Assembly: GCA_937891015.1 (NCBI GenBank)
Contig: CALAPY010000032.1
Coordinates: 15,767-79,766, forward strand
DNA length: 64,000 bases
Direction: 5' to 3'
From: UBA2108 sp002713215
Lineage (GTDB): Bacteria > Bacteroidota > Bacteroidia > Flavobacteriales_G > Salibacteraceae
The notes under the pieces are model-generated. The model saw only the letters and a program-made list of their open reading frames with translations, had not been told where the DNA came from and made no database searches. How positions within the stretch are numbered: position 1 is the stretch's first letter; each line of letters starts with the position of its first letter. Shown here one piece after another: positions 54,701 through 63,500 of the stretch. The translations under genes were made by a program, and so were the position numbers.

Positions 54701-57700
54701 TTGGCCACGATGCATTCGGTTTCAACCTAATATATAACACGACTGATTATAAATCAATAGACTTAGCCAACACAACCACCTCTGATTACTTTCTTGCATC
54801 GCTTGCAGGTTCGCCAATTGAAACGGATTTTAACAATACGGGAAATGGTCATAACATGTATGGTGGAAATATTGGGGGAATGGCCACTGCTATTATGGAT
54901 CAGAATAATGATATTTTACCGGCTCAGTTTCGTTCCTTCAAGTATGATGTGCTTTACCGCTTAAAAAACATGAACAACTATTCCGATGCCTTTGTTCATG
55001 GAACCAATGATTATACAGCCGCACAAGCTACAACAGATTATTTAGTTGATTTAAATTATACCATTGACGGTGACATAACGGACCTGATTAGAAACACATT
55101 TACTTCCGGCGGAATGAATGAAATGGACCATTTGACTTATTCCTACCTTGTAAAAGGTTCTACACCAGGGCACCAGCTTCATATGGTTGAAGATTTCGCC
55201 AATAATGGAACAACAGATATCCAACAAGGTCAACTTCCTAACAACTATACCTACGATCAAATAGGTCAACTTACTCAGGATATTAGCATTAATGTCGATA
55301 ACGGCATGGGTGGCAAGTTCGAATGGACCAATTCCGGAAAACTAAAAACGCTTAAAAGAGGAACCGGACTTGACGGAGCTGATTTAGCCTTTATATATGG
55401 AGCTGACAACCGTAGATGGGTTAAGACTGTAAAATACAAAGATGGTAACGGTGACCTTTTAGATGAACGAAGTTGGACAAGTACATATTATGTTTATGAT
55501 GTTACTGGGAATATTATAGCCACCTATAATAAATACTTTTCACCAACCGTAGAATATATTCTCTACTGCCCCAATGAAGATGTTGAAGAAATTAATATTT
55601 ATCAAGGGGAATTCTCGGGATCCGATATTCATGGTGGAACCATTTCATTCAATGCTATGGATCCTATTCAGGTGAAAGCTCAAAACATTGTGCAGGCAAT
55701 CAATTCAACCACAACAAATCCAAATTTCCAGGCCGTTTTGTGGGGAGGGTGTGTTAAAATATTCCTCAGTGATCCATCCAGTGGCAGTATGCAAGACTTT
55801 AGGGCCAGAACCATAGAAGGAGGAAATGAGTTGGAAACTCCGCTTCAGGTATATACCGAACCCAATAGTGGATTACACCTAAAGCTTGCCGAACACAATA
55901 TTTATGGCTCTGAACGGCTTGGGATTATTACACAAAATAAACCCATGGCCAATGCAACATTTCAATACAATATAGATCCAACGGAATTGACTTTTGATAT
56001 TGACTATGGAACCGTACAGAACACACTTTACACCGGCAAAATGGTGGTCCTGGTCTATGATAATCCCGTTCCCATTAGCTTTATGATGGGAAACGGTACC
56101 ACGGGAACCATTGCGCTCAAGGTAAACAACGATGATTTGTTTACTCAAGATGCTATCAACTATCCCACATTTGCAGCAAAAACTTACTACAACCAATTGG
56201 TTGATTTAGCAGCTCGAATAAACGGTTCCAACTTGACAGACTATGCCGCTTATGTTACTAACAAAAGTGGTTTTTGGGCGCTGGTTGTTTATTCCACGGC
56301 ACCCAAAGATCCAAGCATAAACTACGATTTAAATGCAACTACCCTAAACATCGACAACAACGAATCTTTCTTTGAACAAGCCTACAAAAATGTGATTGGA
56401 AAACGAATGTATGAGCTTGCCAATCACCTCGGAAATGTAATTGAAGTGGTAAGCGACAAAAAAATTGCGAATTTCGTTTATACCCCATTCTTAACCGAAG
56501 ATTTTAATTCGGGAACCTTGGGCGGTTTTATCGCTTCACATGCCAATACCTCTTTATTCAACCGAAATAACAAACTCCACGTTATCAATAATGTAATTGG
56601 GGATCAAAACATTTTGATGGAGCAAAGTTTCACACTTGCCCCCAATACCAAGTACACCATTGAGTTTGACATTAGTGACGATCAGGTTCAACAAACCAAT
56701 TGGAGGATTAGCGATGGGGGTACTGTTCTCATAGACAATTGGACCAACCAAACCAGTGCCGGTTCACAGCATTATTCAATGTCTTTCATGACCATTGCCG
56801 GAAATGTGAAATTTGAGTTTAAGGGCGATATGGGTTCCATGACCGGCAGCAGTTCCAGTCAAAACTTTGCAGAGTTTAAAATGGACAACTTTAAAGTACT
56901 GCAAGCTTCTACAAATACAGATGTACCACTTGCCGAAGTAATAAGTCATACTGATTATTATCCCTTTGGCATGCCCATGCCCGGTAGAAATGGTAACCTT
57001 AGTGCCTACCGCTACGGGTTTAACGGTATGGAAAAGGACAACGAAAAAGACGATTATGGCAACAGTTATACTACCGAATTTAGGCAATATGACCCAAGAA
57101 TTGCCAGATGGTTAAGCGTTGATCCCTTGGCGGCTAAATATCCATACCAAAGCCCATATGCTGCATTTAACAACAACCCAATCTACTTTGCTGACCCTAC
57201 AGGACTCGAAGGGGAAGGAAGGTGTCAAAATTGTCCAACGGAAGCTAAAGAAGGTGGAATATTTGAGGGTACTTATACTCATACTGAATATTCTGCAGAT
57301 GGATTTATTGCTTACGAAAGAAAGCAAGATTATGTTTACCATGGAGGAAGTGAAGATCATAAAGCGGGTTGGTATACCAGGGAACAATATGGTAATATGA
57401 TTGCGAAAGATGCGTATGAGGCTGGTTTTGAAAATAGCAGCCCATACGCAGCAGGCCTTCCTGGTATGGATCAAACAATTCCCAACTATTTGGCGGTAGA
57501 TAAACTGGATCCATCATTCGTAGATAACTGGGCTTCTATTTACATTAATGCATGGAAATATGGGCGCAGCGAAAGCCACCTTGCCAGTGGTCGAATTGAT
57601 ATGGTTAGTCTGGATAAAGACCCTATATTTATGGCGCTTTCACTCGGAGTTAGTTTCTATTCAACTGCAACAAGATCAACCGTTGTTTATCGCACTATGA

Positions 57701-58035
57701 GTGATGAGGCTGCTGAGATTTTTATTAAAACTGGTAAAATGCCCGCAGGAACTGAAACGTTTATATCTTCGTCAAAAGCATTTGCAAGTGGATATGAAGG
57801 CACCATTTTTAGAATTAATTTAAAACCTAGTACAATTTCACAGCTTGAAGGTATTGGTGTAAGAAATGCGGCCTCGGGTCATCCTATGAGCCAACTGCCA
57901 CTTGTGTCAAAAGGTTGGAAAAGTACAAATGCATTTTTTAAGGTAGAGGGCACTCAGTTGAACATTGGTTTGGGTAATGGCAAAGCTCTTGATATTTTTA
58001 ATTCTGGAATTAAGAGCTTTAAAAAGGTCAATTAA
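48715..58035 (+). CDS. 3106-aa RHS-repeat protein with C-terminal toxin-like module
   Basis: A signal peptide (residues 1-19) is followed by an N-terminal region with YDEFGKYSNALSFHDAIGKT and STIYDFYGRPAVEVLPTP (about 335-390), typical for large Bacteroidota RHS proteins. Residues ~740-1640 form a long Cys-rich insert with no YD repeats. YD/RHS repeats begin near 1642 (YYDLAGNLVQ, then FWYDYLGRIIVSQNQ, LYDELGRMKETG). The core end is ELANHLGNVIEVVSDKKI (about 2567), DYYPFGMPMPGRNG and YRYGFNGMEKDNEKDDYGNS, then FRQYDPRIARWLSVDPLA and FADPTG (about 2826). Residues ~2831-3106 are the variable module. The end reads TVVYRTMSDEAAEIF, ETFISSSKAFASGYEG and KVEGTQLNIGLGNG, possibly an ADP-ribosyltransferase-like fold (tentative). 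The ATG of a small gene overlaps the stop. Confidence 0.9.
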   Translation: MNKILLTLLLFLSSYGYAAIEKVNNRLQGTSDLSVGNKIATTDNKYHFIMSNGNWANILTNKRLTNSIRLGVDQSKNWTPPLGYSCTVEVSIKYWDAGGILKTLPNRTLEVDYSAIQNINYTDIDLFEFDGGIKAEIKILTITENVSGQSYLDNIFLELEIESERYYHFDYASFPPSPATIDPISFNNDFFSRKLVNDNQDLEITWDVIVGAEAYDIEWTYVTKYQSSGYVYTFDFKSQCSRIRTSKNSLQLPLVYEAGELLYRLRPIYRSNTNGDNFQTPLEGRWSNFYITDNKVSTYPTNAKYEIIPYTGTSTFLKQEFEPGIPWNYTIIYDEFGKYSNALSFHDAIGKTRQGITRSQQKKDVIVSSTIYDFYGRPAVEVLPTPMATQSMEYKESLNKWSGSSSQSFDYDQSCAPRLLNFNSLTSKGSANYYSSDNSDKDGAEKYLPDAEGFTFIQKEYRQDNSGAITRVNLPGADYKYGSGKETTTTYGNTVDESELSNFFAADDYSNYAPPSSASNPNIEGASFPPYTMTTKKDPNQVITQSIFNNSGQVVLSKVLGNASKDLEALPTTSYSNIKDLNKGDLLKITYNSTITEPGTYEINYSMVPPSYNECGFCFPCNYEFDLKAKWYKTPCSSAPTSIIVHEEGKGATVYPPTPSCSTATPINLPSTYTSSTSSSMGSMSFTILAVDLLNGPINIEIIKELVPKEDMLDHWQEFYGQNYCGNGPEYYLDDFEPYTCDGTYCEEKFFMEYGRNPTEYFQKTGITINQTTYDAYKTAYLETCDVDQTACDAYLSMLRKDFWPPDGKYVYDGFNTSLPEWTHSFLNTATTSFHYTTGTGAAPGCTLNVNFLSPVFTSQYTDEHNNPVTVNSIQDYKDKFQPHWTDFLIKAHPEYICAKFACGENTDIVAGGAYNKSPFDYDLLMKSTNTFNKACSLGLLNPLNYSTTSGLITTTGSSFNVQLPSSYGLPTYDDFYTNTNSKGNADLATLTTYMNQTFDKSVMFPSSTPCASMPSYYNLWTAAYIIATANDMTSCSTIVARGNASLNGGNNFDLDDMDCDKDLWWQYFKALYLSKRSQLLENKMVQNSGSLKHGGTDCMCNHPLGRTLKYTVDAFGTIGTINLTGNPKNYGSTKLNNLLNTNNHNNCTTMANAAVSTWIRDLAGCSLTTAQKAAIEPDLIGVFINACKNDGPLGAQQSSIPFTPTSGGTFYSFDDVLTYHLGANYKTELCSPLLIKAPSYANPVAKIQFLDDCGCNAIVQNRIDYDTDKGLNNLPSGVIDESDYFEHHYGYVIDNISDKACQCLASNPDSKNGEVWSASELSSLSTKKIMVPEGFECEKCITCEIIDDELTQDAAVSDQFVDDYPNHVGHANTHLLLAQFINKKYEVDIAASEIDAMRKACYDYKQSSNLKSNFMTTQEAKDVEKLLDELVRFKLLGPGLPPYSLKMGHDIYYSSLHPCAADKTNKVSVETMALNTFNEWEIDLVGSCVTGSNVFLEEPYSGFDLTTISSFKNLIPVFSSGASTTNKFEITAVLNDYTSIVINGSIQAHKTHKDRILNSNSALDLSICSYGITKKGEDPIPDCGNRERAFKARSKAIYDYEKQLEIDKKLFRKNYKNACNQIDETYTLTSESNPAAITLSYYDLAGNLVQTVPPSAVNTGGNTIHNTEMATEYDYNSLNAVTYSKSPDGGITKFWYDYLGRIIVSQNQLQLEEFPNDPAYSYTLYDELGRMKETGKVRGPFNPGPITDAIAKNQNDFMAWITDNTTIPTGSLPFKTEVTRYIYDDQIPSIASRITNALSKYALPEYQNFTQQNLRGNIVSTIYFEEYNLPSVVGYKSDEEYDNAIHYSYDQHGNVKYYLQDIKELDILEQPIKVMKYTYDLISSQVMQMDYQEGELDQLIHKYEYDLDNKLNEVLVSTDGRIWNREADYKYYRNGWLARKELSQNKVQGMDYAYTVQGWLKGVNSTTLNSSREIGKDSKKGNGYLAQENNLHKSIGHDAFGFNLIYNTTDYKSIDLANTTTSDYFLASLAGSPIETDFNNTGNGHNMYGGNIGGMATAIMDQNNDILPAQFRSFKYDVLYRLKNMNNYSDAFVHGTNDYTAAQATTDYLVDLNYTIDGDITDLIRNTFTSGGMNEMDHLTYSYLVKGSTPGHQLHMVEDFANNGTTDIQQGQLPNNYTYDQIGQLTQDISINVDNGMGGKFEWTNSGKLKTLKRGTGLDGADLAFIYGADNRRWVKTVKYKDGNGDLLDERSWTSTYYVYDVTGNIIATYNKYFSPTVEYILYCPNEDVEEINIYQGEFSGSDIHGGTISFNAMDPIQVKAQNIVQAINSTTTNPNFQAVLWGGCVKIFLSDPSSGSMQDFRARTIEGGNELETPLQVYTEPNSGLHLKLAEHNIYGSERLGIITQNKPMANATFQYNIDPTELTFDIDYGTVQNTLYTGKMVVLVYDNPVPISFMMGNGTTGTIALKVNNDDLFTQDAINYPTFAAKTYYNQLVDLAARINGSNLTDYAAYVTNKSGFWALVVYSTAPKDPSINYDLNATTLNIDNNESFFEQAYKNVIGKRMYELANHLGNVIEVVSDKKIANFVYTPFLTEDFNSGTLGGFIASHANTSLFNRNNKLHVINNVIGDQNILMEQSFTLAPNTKYTIEFDISDDQVQQTNWRISDGGTVLIDNWTNQTSAGSQHYSMSFMTIAGNVKFEFKGDMGSMTGSSSSQNFAEFKMDNFKVLQASTNTDVPLAEVISHTDYYPFGMPMPGRNGNLSAYRYGFNGMEKDNEKDDYGNSYTTEFRQYDPRIARWLSVDPLAAKYPYQSPYAAFNNNPIYFADPTGLEGEGRCQNCPTEAKEGGIFEGTYTHTEYSADGFIAYERKQDYVYHGGSEDHKAGWYTREQYGNMIAKDAYEAGFENSSPYAAGLPGMDQTIPNYLAVDKLDPSFVDNWASIYINAWKYGRSESHLASGRIDMVSLDKDPIFMALSLGVSFYSTATRSTVVYRTMSDEAAEIFIKTGKMPAGTETFISSSKAFASGYEGTIFRINLKPSTISQLEGIGVRNAASGHPMSQLPLVSKGWKSTNAFFKVEGTQLNIGLGNGKALDIFNSGIKSFKKVN

Positions 58036-58544
58036 TGGAAGAAAGAACAAAAAAACTAATAGCCTCGTTACACTCTGGGATTTTGAATGAAAATCAGTTT
58101 TTAAAAACTTATTTTAACAAGACAACCCTCAGTGATCAGTTTGTAATTGAACTACTTAAGAGGGGGGTATCCAAAAAAGATTCTGATTTAATTGAGGAAG
58201 CAATAGTGTTGTTATCTACAAATGCCTTTTCAATTCCCACCTTTGTTTCCAAGTTATCCAATTTGTTGTTAGAAAAATGGCATAATAAACATGAGGATAT
58301 TGTAACATTGTTAAAAGAATATCATGATTCTAATACCGTAGATTTCCTTTATAAAACAGCGCTATTAAAATTAGAATATTTGGAATATGATGACACGTAC
58401 CAATTAGCCAGAAAGTGTATAAAATCCTTATCTGGTATAAACAATCAGGAATCTATAGAACGGCTAAAACTGCTTTCAGATTATAAAAACACAATTATTG
58501 CGAATTATGCAAAAAAGGAATTAATTCAAAAAGGATTACTGTGA
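58035..58544 (+). CDS. Putative immunity protein for the RHS toxin
   Basis: The 169-aa protein overlaps the RHS stop (TAATG). It is almost fully helical and charged, with repeated 35-40-residue helical hairpins (LLKRGVSKKDSDLIEEAIVL, then FVSKLSNLLLEKWHNKHEDI), suggesting HEAT-like repeats. It has no signal peptide, so it is cytoplasmic. Position directly after a polymorphic toxin gene, small size and lack of a known enzyme motif fit an immunity protein; no family match is claimed. The DNA is visibly AT-richer than the RHS core. Its 3' end overlaps the convergent DUF4291 gene by 19 nt. Confidence 0.65.
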   Translation: MEERTKKLIASLHSGILNENQFLKTYFNKTTLSDQFVIELLKRGVSKKDSDLIEEAIVLLSTNAFSIPTFVSKLSNLLLEKWHNKHEDIVTLLKEYHDSNTVDFLYKTALLKLEYLEYDDTYQLARKCIKSLSGINNQESIERLKLLSDYKNTIIANYAKKELIQKGLL

Positions 58545-59158
58545 TTTATATTTAATTCTAAATTAGCCGGTAATGGATACAACCGTTCATTTGGTAATAA
58601 TTCCTTGACCTGATTTAGTTTACCTTCTTCAATTTTTTGACGGATGATTTCACATATCTCTGTAATATTCACGATTTGTTGAATCCATTCAGATACATAC
58701 TTTTCTACTGCGACACCAGAGAGCCCAATTTGAATAGAGCGGAAATGCATAGGCTCTAATAAAATATTCCTTTCAGGATCCCATTGTATCCTCACAGGAG
58801 AGTTTTTTAGTTTATTTTTCCATTCTTCATAATTATTATTATGAATTTGATTGTTAAAATGTGACAGACATGAGTTTTTTATAGCCCAATTAAATCCTTC
58901 CCGCTTTATTTTAATAGCCAAAATACACTCCTGATATTGTTTTGTGGCCCATCCACTTCGGTACATCATCCAAAGAAATGAAGGCTTAATCCAGGTCATA
59001 CGATCCATTTTGAAAGGTGGAGAAACAAAAGTTTGAGCTCTAACTGCAGACAGTGCAATTTCTTTGCTAAAAGCTTGATACACAGTAATGGTATCTTCAT
59101 CATATGTTGCCCTAATTACACGTTCTCCTTGAAGCAAATTTTTATTCGGTAAATTCAT
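58526..59158 (-). CDS. DUF4291 family protein
   Basis: The 210-aa protein shows the DUF4291 pattern throughout: RATYDEDTITVYQAFSKEIA, MDRMTWIKPSFLWMMYRSGW (about residues 51-70), CILAIKIKREGF, VRIQWDPERN (about 122-131), FRSIQIGLSG and a C-terminal LLPNERLYPLPANLEL. The length matches the family. The function is unknown. It is convergent with the putative immunity gene and overlaps it by 19 nt, so it probably arrived independently of the RHS operon. Confidence 0.88.
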   Translation of the reverse strand: MNLPNKNLLQGERVIRATYDEDTITVYQAFSKEIALSAVRAQTFVSPPFKMDRMTWIKPSFLWMMYRSGWATKQYQECILAIKIKREGFNWAIKNSCLSHFNNQIHNNNYEEWKNKLKNSPVRIQWDPERNILLEPMHFRSIQIGLSGVAVEKYVSEWIQQIVNITEICEIIRQKIEEGKLNQVKELLPNERLYPLPANLELNINHSNPF

Positions 59159-59543
59159 GAAATATCAAATCTATATAAATGTAACGATGAGCTTTCATCT
59201 TCTCCCCCCATTTTCAACATACTTTATTTTACATGGCCATTTTGATCAAGATTAAAAACCCAAAAAACCAATAGATCTATCCATTTGTTTTATTCTTTTT
59301 CAAGACAAAATTGCACGAATTCCTAAAGATTCACTAACCTACTCGCTATCAGATTGTTCCCAATCAAGAACAACTTGAATAGTTAACCTTCAAGTTTTCA
59401 AATCGTTAGATTTCTACGTGTACACACGTACAGAAGTTTAGCAATTATCCGCTACCTTAGCAGACCAATATTTACATTCATAGAGACTTATAATCCAATG
59501 ATGTTCGTTTCAAATAAAAAGCACTTATAACCTTTAGATAATT
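59159..59543. other. 385-nt intergenic region, no gene seen
   Basis: This stretch is AT-rich and has stops in all frames. It holds the short palindrome at 59415-59430 and the likely promoter regions of the divergent DUF4291 gene and the T9SS gene at 59544. The box TACCTTAG near 59452 is a weak -7 candidate. No RNA gene was recognised. Confidence 0.5.
59415..59430. promoter_or_regulatory. Palindrome TACGTGT-AC-ACACGTA
   Basis: Perfect 7-bp arms around a 2-nt spacer lie 114 nt before ATG 59544. A related box, TACGTGTGTACAC, sits at 39035-39047, 53 nt before the first RHS operon gene. Both contain GTGTACAC. This may be a shared regulator site. Confidence 0.35.
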
Positions 59544-60419
59544 ATGAAAACACTTAAACTTTTATTCTGCTCTTTAATCCTTATCGCAATAAGCTCTTCC
59601 GCCCTAGTTGCTTCTATAGTACGTGTAACCCAGCCCTTAAAAATGGAAATAACAAGTAGGTTTGGTTTTTCTAACCTGGACACTACCTACTTCATCAAAG
59701 ACAAGTCGGGAGCAACCCTAAACCAGATAAAAATTAATTTCTACAATGGACTATTTAATACCGATGCAATAGATATCGATTGCAGTGGAAAATACAAAAT
59801 GTGGTTATTGATTGATAAAACCATCAACAAAGGGCACGGCTACGATATGGCCATGAAATTACCATCAGGTTCAAGTATAAATTCGTCTCAAGACTGGAGA
59901 ACCGGCACTCCGAATAACGTTACCCTGGTAAAATATGATGCCCATGCTTCTGGCTCCGATCCATCGGTGCCGCACTTTATGAATGAAGGCTGGAAATACA
60001 TGGGCTTTAAACTGGAGATAAACGGAAAAGAACACCATGGCTGGATTAAACTCCGGATTACCGCTGACATTTCTTCCAAGTATTGTTCATTGGAAATCTC
60101 TGAATATGCTTATGAAGATGAAGCCGATAAAGCCATAAAAGCCGGAGATACCGGGGCCGGAATATCTTCAATATCAGCTTTCTCACAACCATCTGACTTT
60201 TCAGTTTACCCCAATCCAAGTTCAGGCGTATTTCGAATAGAATTTAAATATACGATTGGTGCAACTACGTTGGAAGTGTTAAATGGAATGGGGCAAGTGG
60301 TATACTCCAACAACGACTACATGTCCAATGACGAAATTTTTATTGGAGGCAGCGGATGGCATACCATTCGATTGACCAACACAGAAAGGGTTGTAAATAA
60401 GATTGTGCTTATAGAATAA
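59544..60419 (+). CDS. T9SS-secreted protein of unknown function
   Basis: The 291-aa protein has a signal peptide (MKTLKLLFCSLILIAISSSA). The body (about residues 25-205) is beta-rich with Lys/Asp turns; a central run is GWKYMGFKLEINGKEHHGWI, a pattern also seen in other secreted Bacteroidota proteins of unknown role. Residues 220-291 form a T9SS sorting domain: FSVYPNPSSGVFRIEF, GATTLEVLNGMGQVVY and a closing NKIVLIE. No catalytic residues were recognised. A gene for a large adhesin follows 112 nt downstream in the same direction. Confidence 0.78.
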   Translation: MKTLKLLFCSLILIAISSSALVASIVRVTQPLKMEITSRFGFSNLDTTYFIKDKSGATLNQIKINFYNGLFNTDAIDIDCSGKYKMWLLIDKTINKGHGYDMAMKLPSGSSINSSQDWRTGTPNNVTLVKYDAHASGSDPSVPHFMNEGWKYMGFKLEINGKEHHGWIKLRITADISSKYCSLEISEYAYEDEADKAIKAGDTGAGISSISAFSQPSDFSVYPNPSSGVFRIEFKYTIGATTLEVLNGMGQVVYSNNDYMSNDEIFIGGSGWHTIRLTNTERVVNKIVLIE

Positions 60420-60531
60420 TCGGAAACTTTTTGGGTTATAGGCCGTTCAATTTTTCTTTTTAAGACATTCTCAGTGAAACTAAAAAAACAGGAAAATTGT
60501 ACCCATATTTGTAGTTGAACCCGTAATCTTT

Positions 60532-63500
60532 ATGCTTGACAAAACAACACCAATAAAAGCACTTCTGATTTGTGTCTGTTTTCTTTTTAATCTAAAGGCA
60601 ACAGCCCAGCAGCTCGATTGGTTTACCGAAGGAGATGTTGGCTCAAAAAATGGAGTTTCAAATGCATGGGGAACAGCTACGGATACTTCAGAAAATTCTT
60701 ATGTAATTGGATCCATTGGAACCACTAACCAACCGGCACAATTTGGAAGTTATAGCAACACGGTCACCAATGCCGGTATTGGATATTTAAGTTCTTATAA
60801 CGACACGGGCGGCATTCGCTGGATCAATTGGGTTGGAGCCAGCAATTGTATCGTTTATATGCAAGATATCGTGTACAAAAATGGGTATATCTACGCTATG
60901 GCCATGTACGCTGGAGATAGTGCAAAATTGGATACAATTACCTTACCGGCCATCGATAAATCAAAAGCAAGTTCATTCTCAAACCCCATTACCGGGATAG
61001 TAATTGCCAAGTATACTGAATCGGGAAAACTAGTAAAACACTTTACTGGTAAGGCAAATGTTAGAATAAACTCTGCCGGACTCCGAAAATTTAAACTTAA
61101 CATAGACCATGCGGAAGATGGAGTACTACTCTCAAATGCGGGCGCCTTCCTAAAATTATTAAGCGATTCGGCATTCTACTCACCCGGTTCCAATATTAAC
61201 CCATTCTATTTATCAAAGATTTCATTTTCCGGTGATTCCATTGTCTGGAATAAAAAATTAGAAACCAAATTCGGTTATTCTTATTTGACCGATCCCGTAA
61301 TTCAAATCGACGATTCTAATAACATTCACATCATGGGTAATTTTAATCGTGAAATTATATATGACCAGGATACCTTAAATGCAAAAAAAATGAATACCGA
61401 TGCAAGTTACCTGTTGCAAATAAATAGTGATGGAAGTGTAAAACAACTAAAACATCTTTGGGAGGGCTTTCACCCTTCAAAGTTTTTGTATGAAGGCATG
61501 AACCAATATCTGATTGGAGCCGCTCTTGAGAAATCTAAAATTATAAAAATTGGATCCAAAACATTTATCACCGATGCCATTGGCGATCTGATTTTAACAG
61601 CGTATGATGCCAACGGTGATTCGATTGGAAATAACCTCATTTTGGAATCGTGGGCAAAGGAACCTCGGTTTAATCTGCTCAAAAGGAGAAAAAATGGGAA
61701 ATTATACATTGGGTTTGGTGCCCTAAGAGAGCTATATTGGAAAACGGATACCTTGGTTTTACATTCTTATACCGACTATGTTTCATATTATGCTCTTTTA
61801 GACAGCTCATTTAATAGAATATGGGGAACTGCATCCGATGTTAATGCTCTTGCAACTACCTACCTATTCCGTTCCGCCGACGTTGATAGTGAGGGTAGCC
61901 TAATGCTTCATTTTCAAAAAAGCACTCCGGCTATAATTGCTGGTAAAACATTACAGACTTCCAAAATTGCTTCCAAATATCCGCTAATTACAGCACGAAT
62001 TGGAGATTGTTCAGATGCCGACACAGCCATACTTTCTTCTTATAAGGACCAATACCTTTGCAACAATTCAAGTGTAACCCTAAAAACATCAAATAAAAAA
62101 GGGCGATACCAGTGGACATATAGCGGTTTACCAATTAGTAATGCCAATGACTCTTCATACAAAGCTATTCTTCCGGGAAATTATAACTTGATCCTGGATG
62201 ACGCCGGTTGCAAGGATACTTCGCTAATGGTAAAAGTTTTGGCACAACCTTCTGGTATTGTAAAGTTTCCTGACCTCCCGGAACTTTGCACCAGAGACAC
62301 TTCCCTTATTCTCAATTCCGCAACTCCTAAGGGAGGTACCTACAAAGGTTATGGTGTGGTACAGGATTCCATATTTAAAAAGAGCATTACAGGAAAGGGT
62401 ACCTTTCCCATTACCTACGTTTATACCGATTCCATTGGATGCTCAGATTCCGTTACCAAATCCATAAAAGTAAGTGGTACATCGGTCTTTTTCTCTTCCC
62501 TCAATAGAATCTGCGCCAGCGCATCTGCTTTTTCACTTACTAATGGATTTCCAACCGGAGGCTCCTACTTTGGGAACGGAGTTGTTGGTTCTTTGTTCTC
62601 ACCCAAAACAGCGGGCGCCGGATCACATACCTTGGGTTATCACGTTCAGTCAGGAAGCTGCTCTGACACAGCTTACCAGACCATTCAAATAGATTCCATT
62701 CCTATTGTAACCCTCGACTCCATTTCGCCCAAATGTGAAACTCAGTTTGCAATTGCACTTACGCAAGGAAAACCAAGCGGAGGAAACTACCTCAGTTCGT
62801 ATACCATTGGCAACAACTTTTATCCTTCCATTTCTGGAGATGGTATTTTCCAATTAGGCTATACTTATACTGATCTTAACGGTTGCAAAGACACAGCGTT
62901 TAGAAGTATTCAAATCGACCCTTCCGATACAGCAAGGCTTTCTCCCTTTACTACGTTGTGCTCAAATTCACCCGACCAGGTGCTATCCGGTGGTACTCCA
63001 TGGGGAGGAAAATATCGGATAAACGGAACGATAGATTTATTGCTTAGACCATCTTCCCTTGGAAGTGGGAATCATACTATAAAGTATCAAATCAGTAATA
63101 CCTGTGTGGTAGATTCTGCAACCCAAACCTTAAGCATTAACGCTAGTCCAACGGTAAGCCTTCCCTCCTTTTCTCCATATTGTATCTCAGCTGACTCATT
63201 TGGGCTAACTACAGGAACACCCGCTGGAGGAACTTATCGCATAGGTGGAAATACCGTGGTTGGTTTTTCTCCAACACAATATGGTAAAGGAACCTTTCCG
63301 GTTACTTATACCTATATAGATGGGAATTCTTGCCAGGACAGTACAACAAAAAGAATTACCGTCAATCCTCTGCCAACAGTTTCATTTACTTCTCTGCCCG
63401 ACCAGTGTAATTCCAATTCAATTTTTGTTCTTACCCAGGGTAGTCCAGTTGGAGGCACATACACAGGAAATGGAGTAAATGGAACAAATTTCAATGCTAG

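Noticed and set aside
53340..56460. Several antisense open frames of 60-105 codons under the RHS gene
   Set aside because: They follow the codon pattern of the RHS gene and show no domain, start context or conservation signal.
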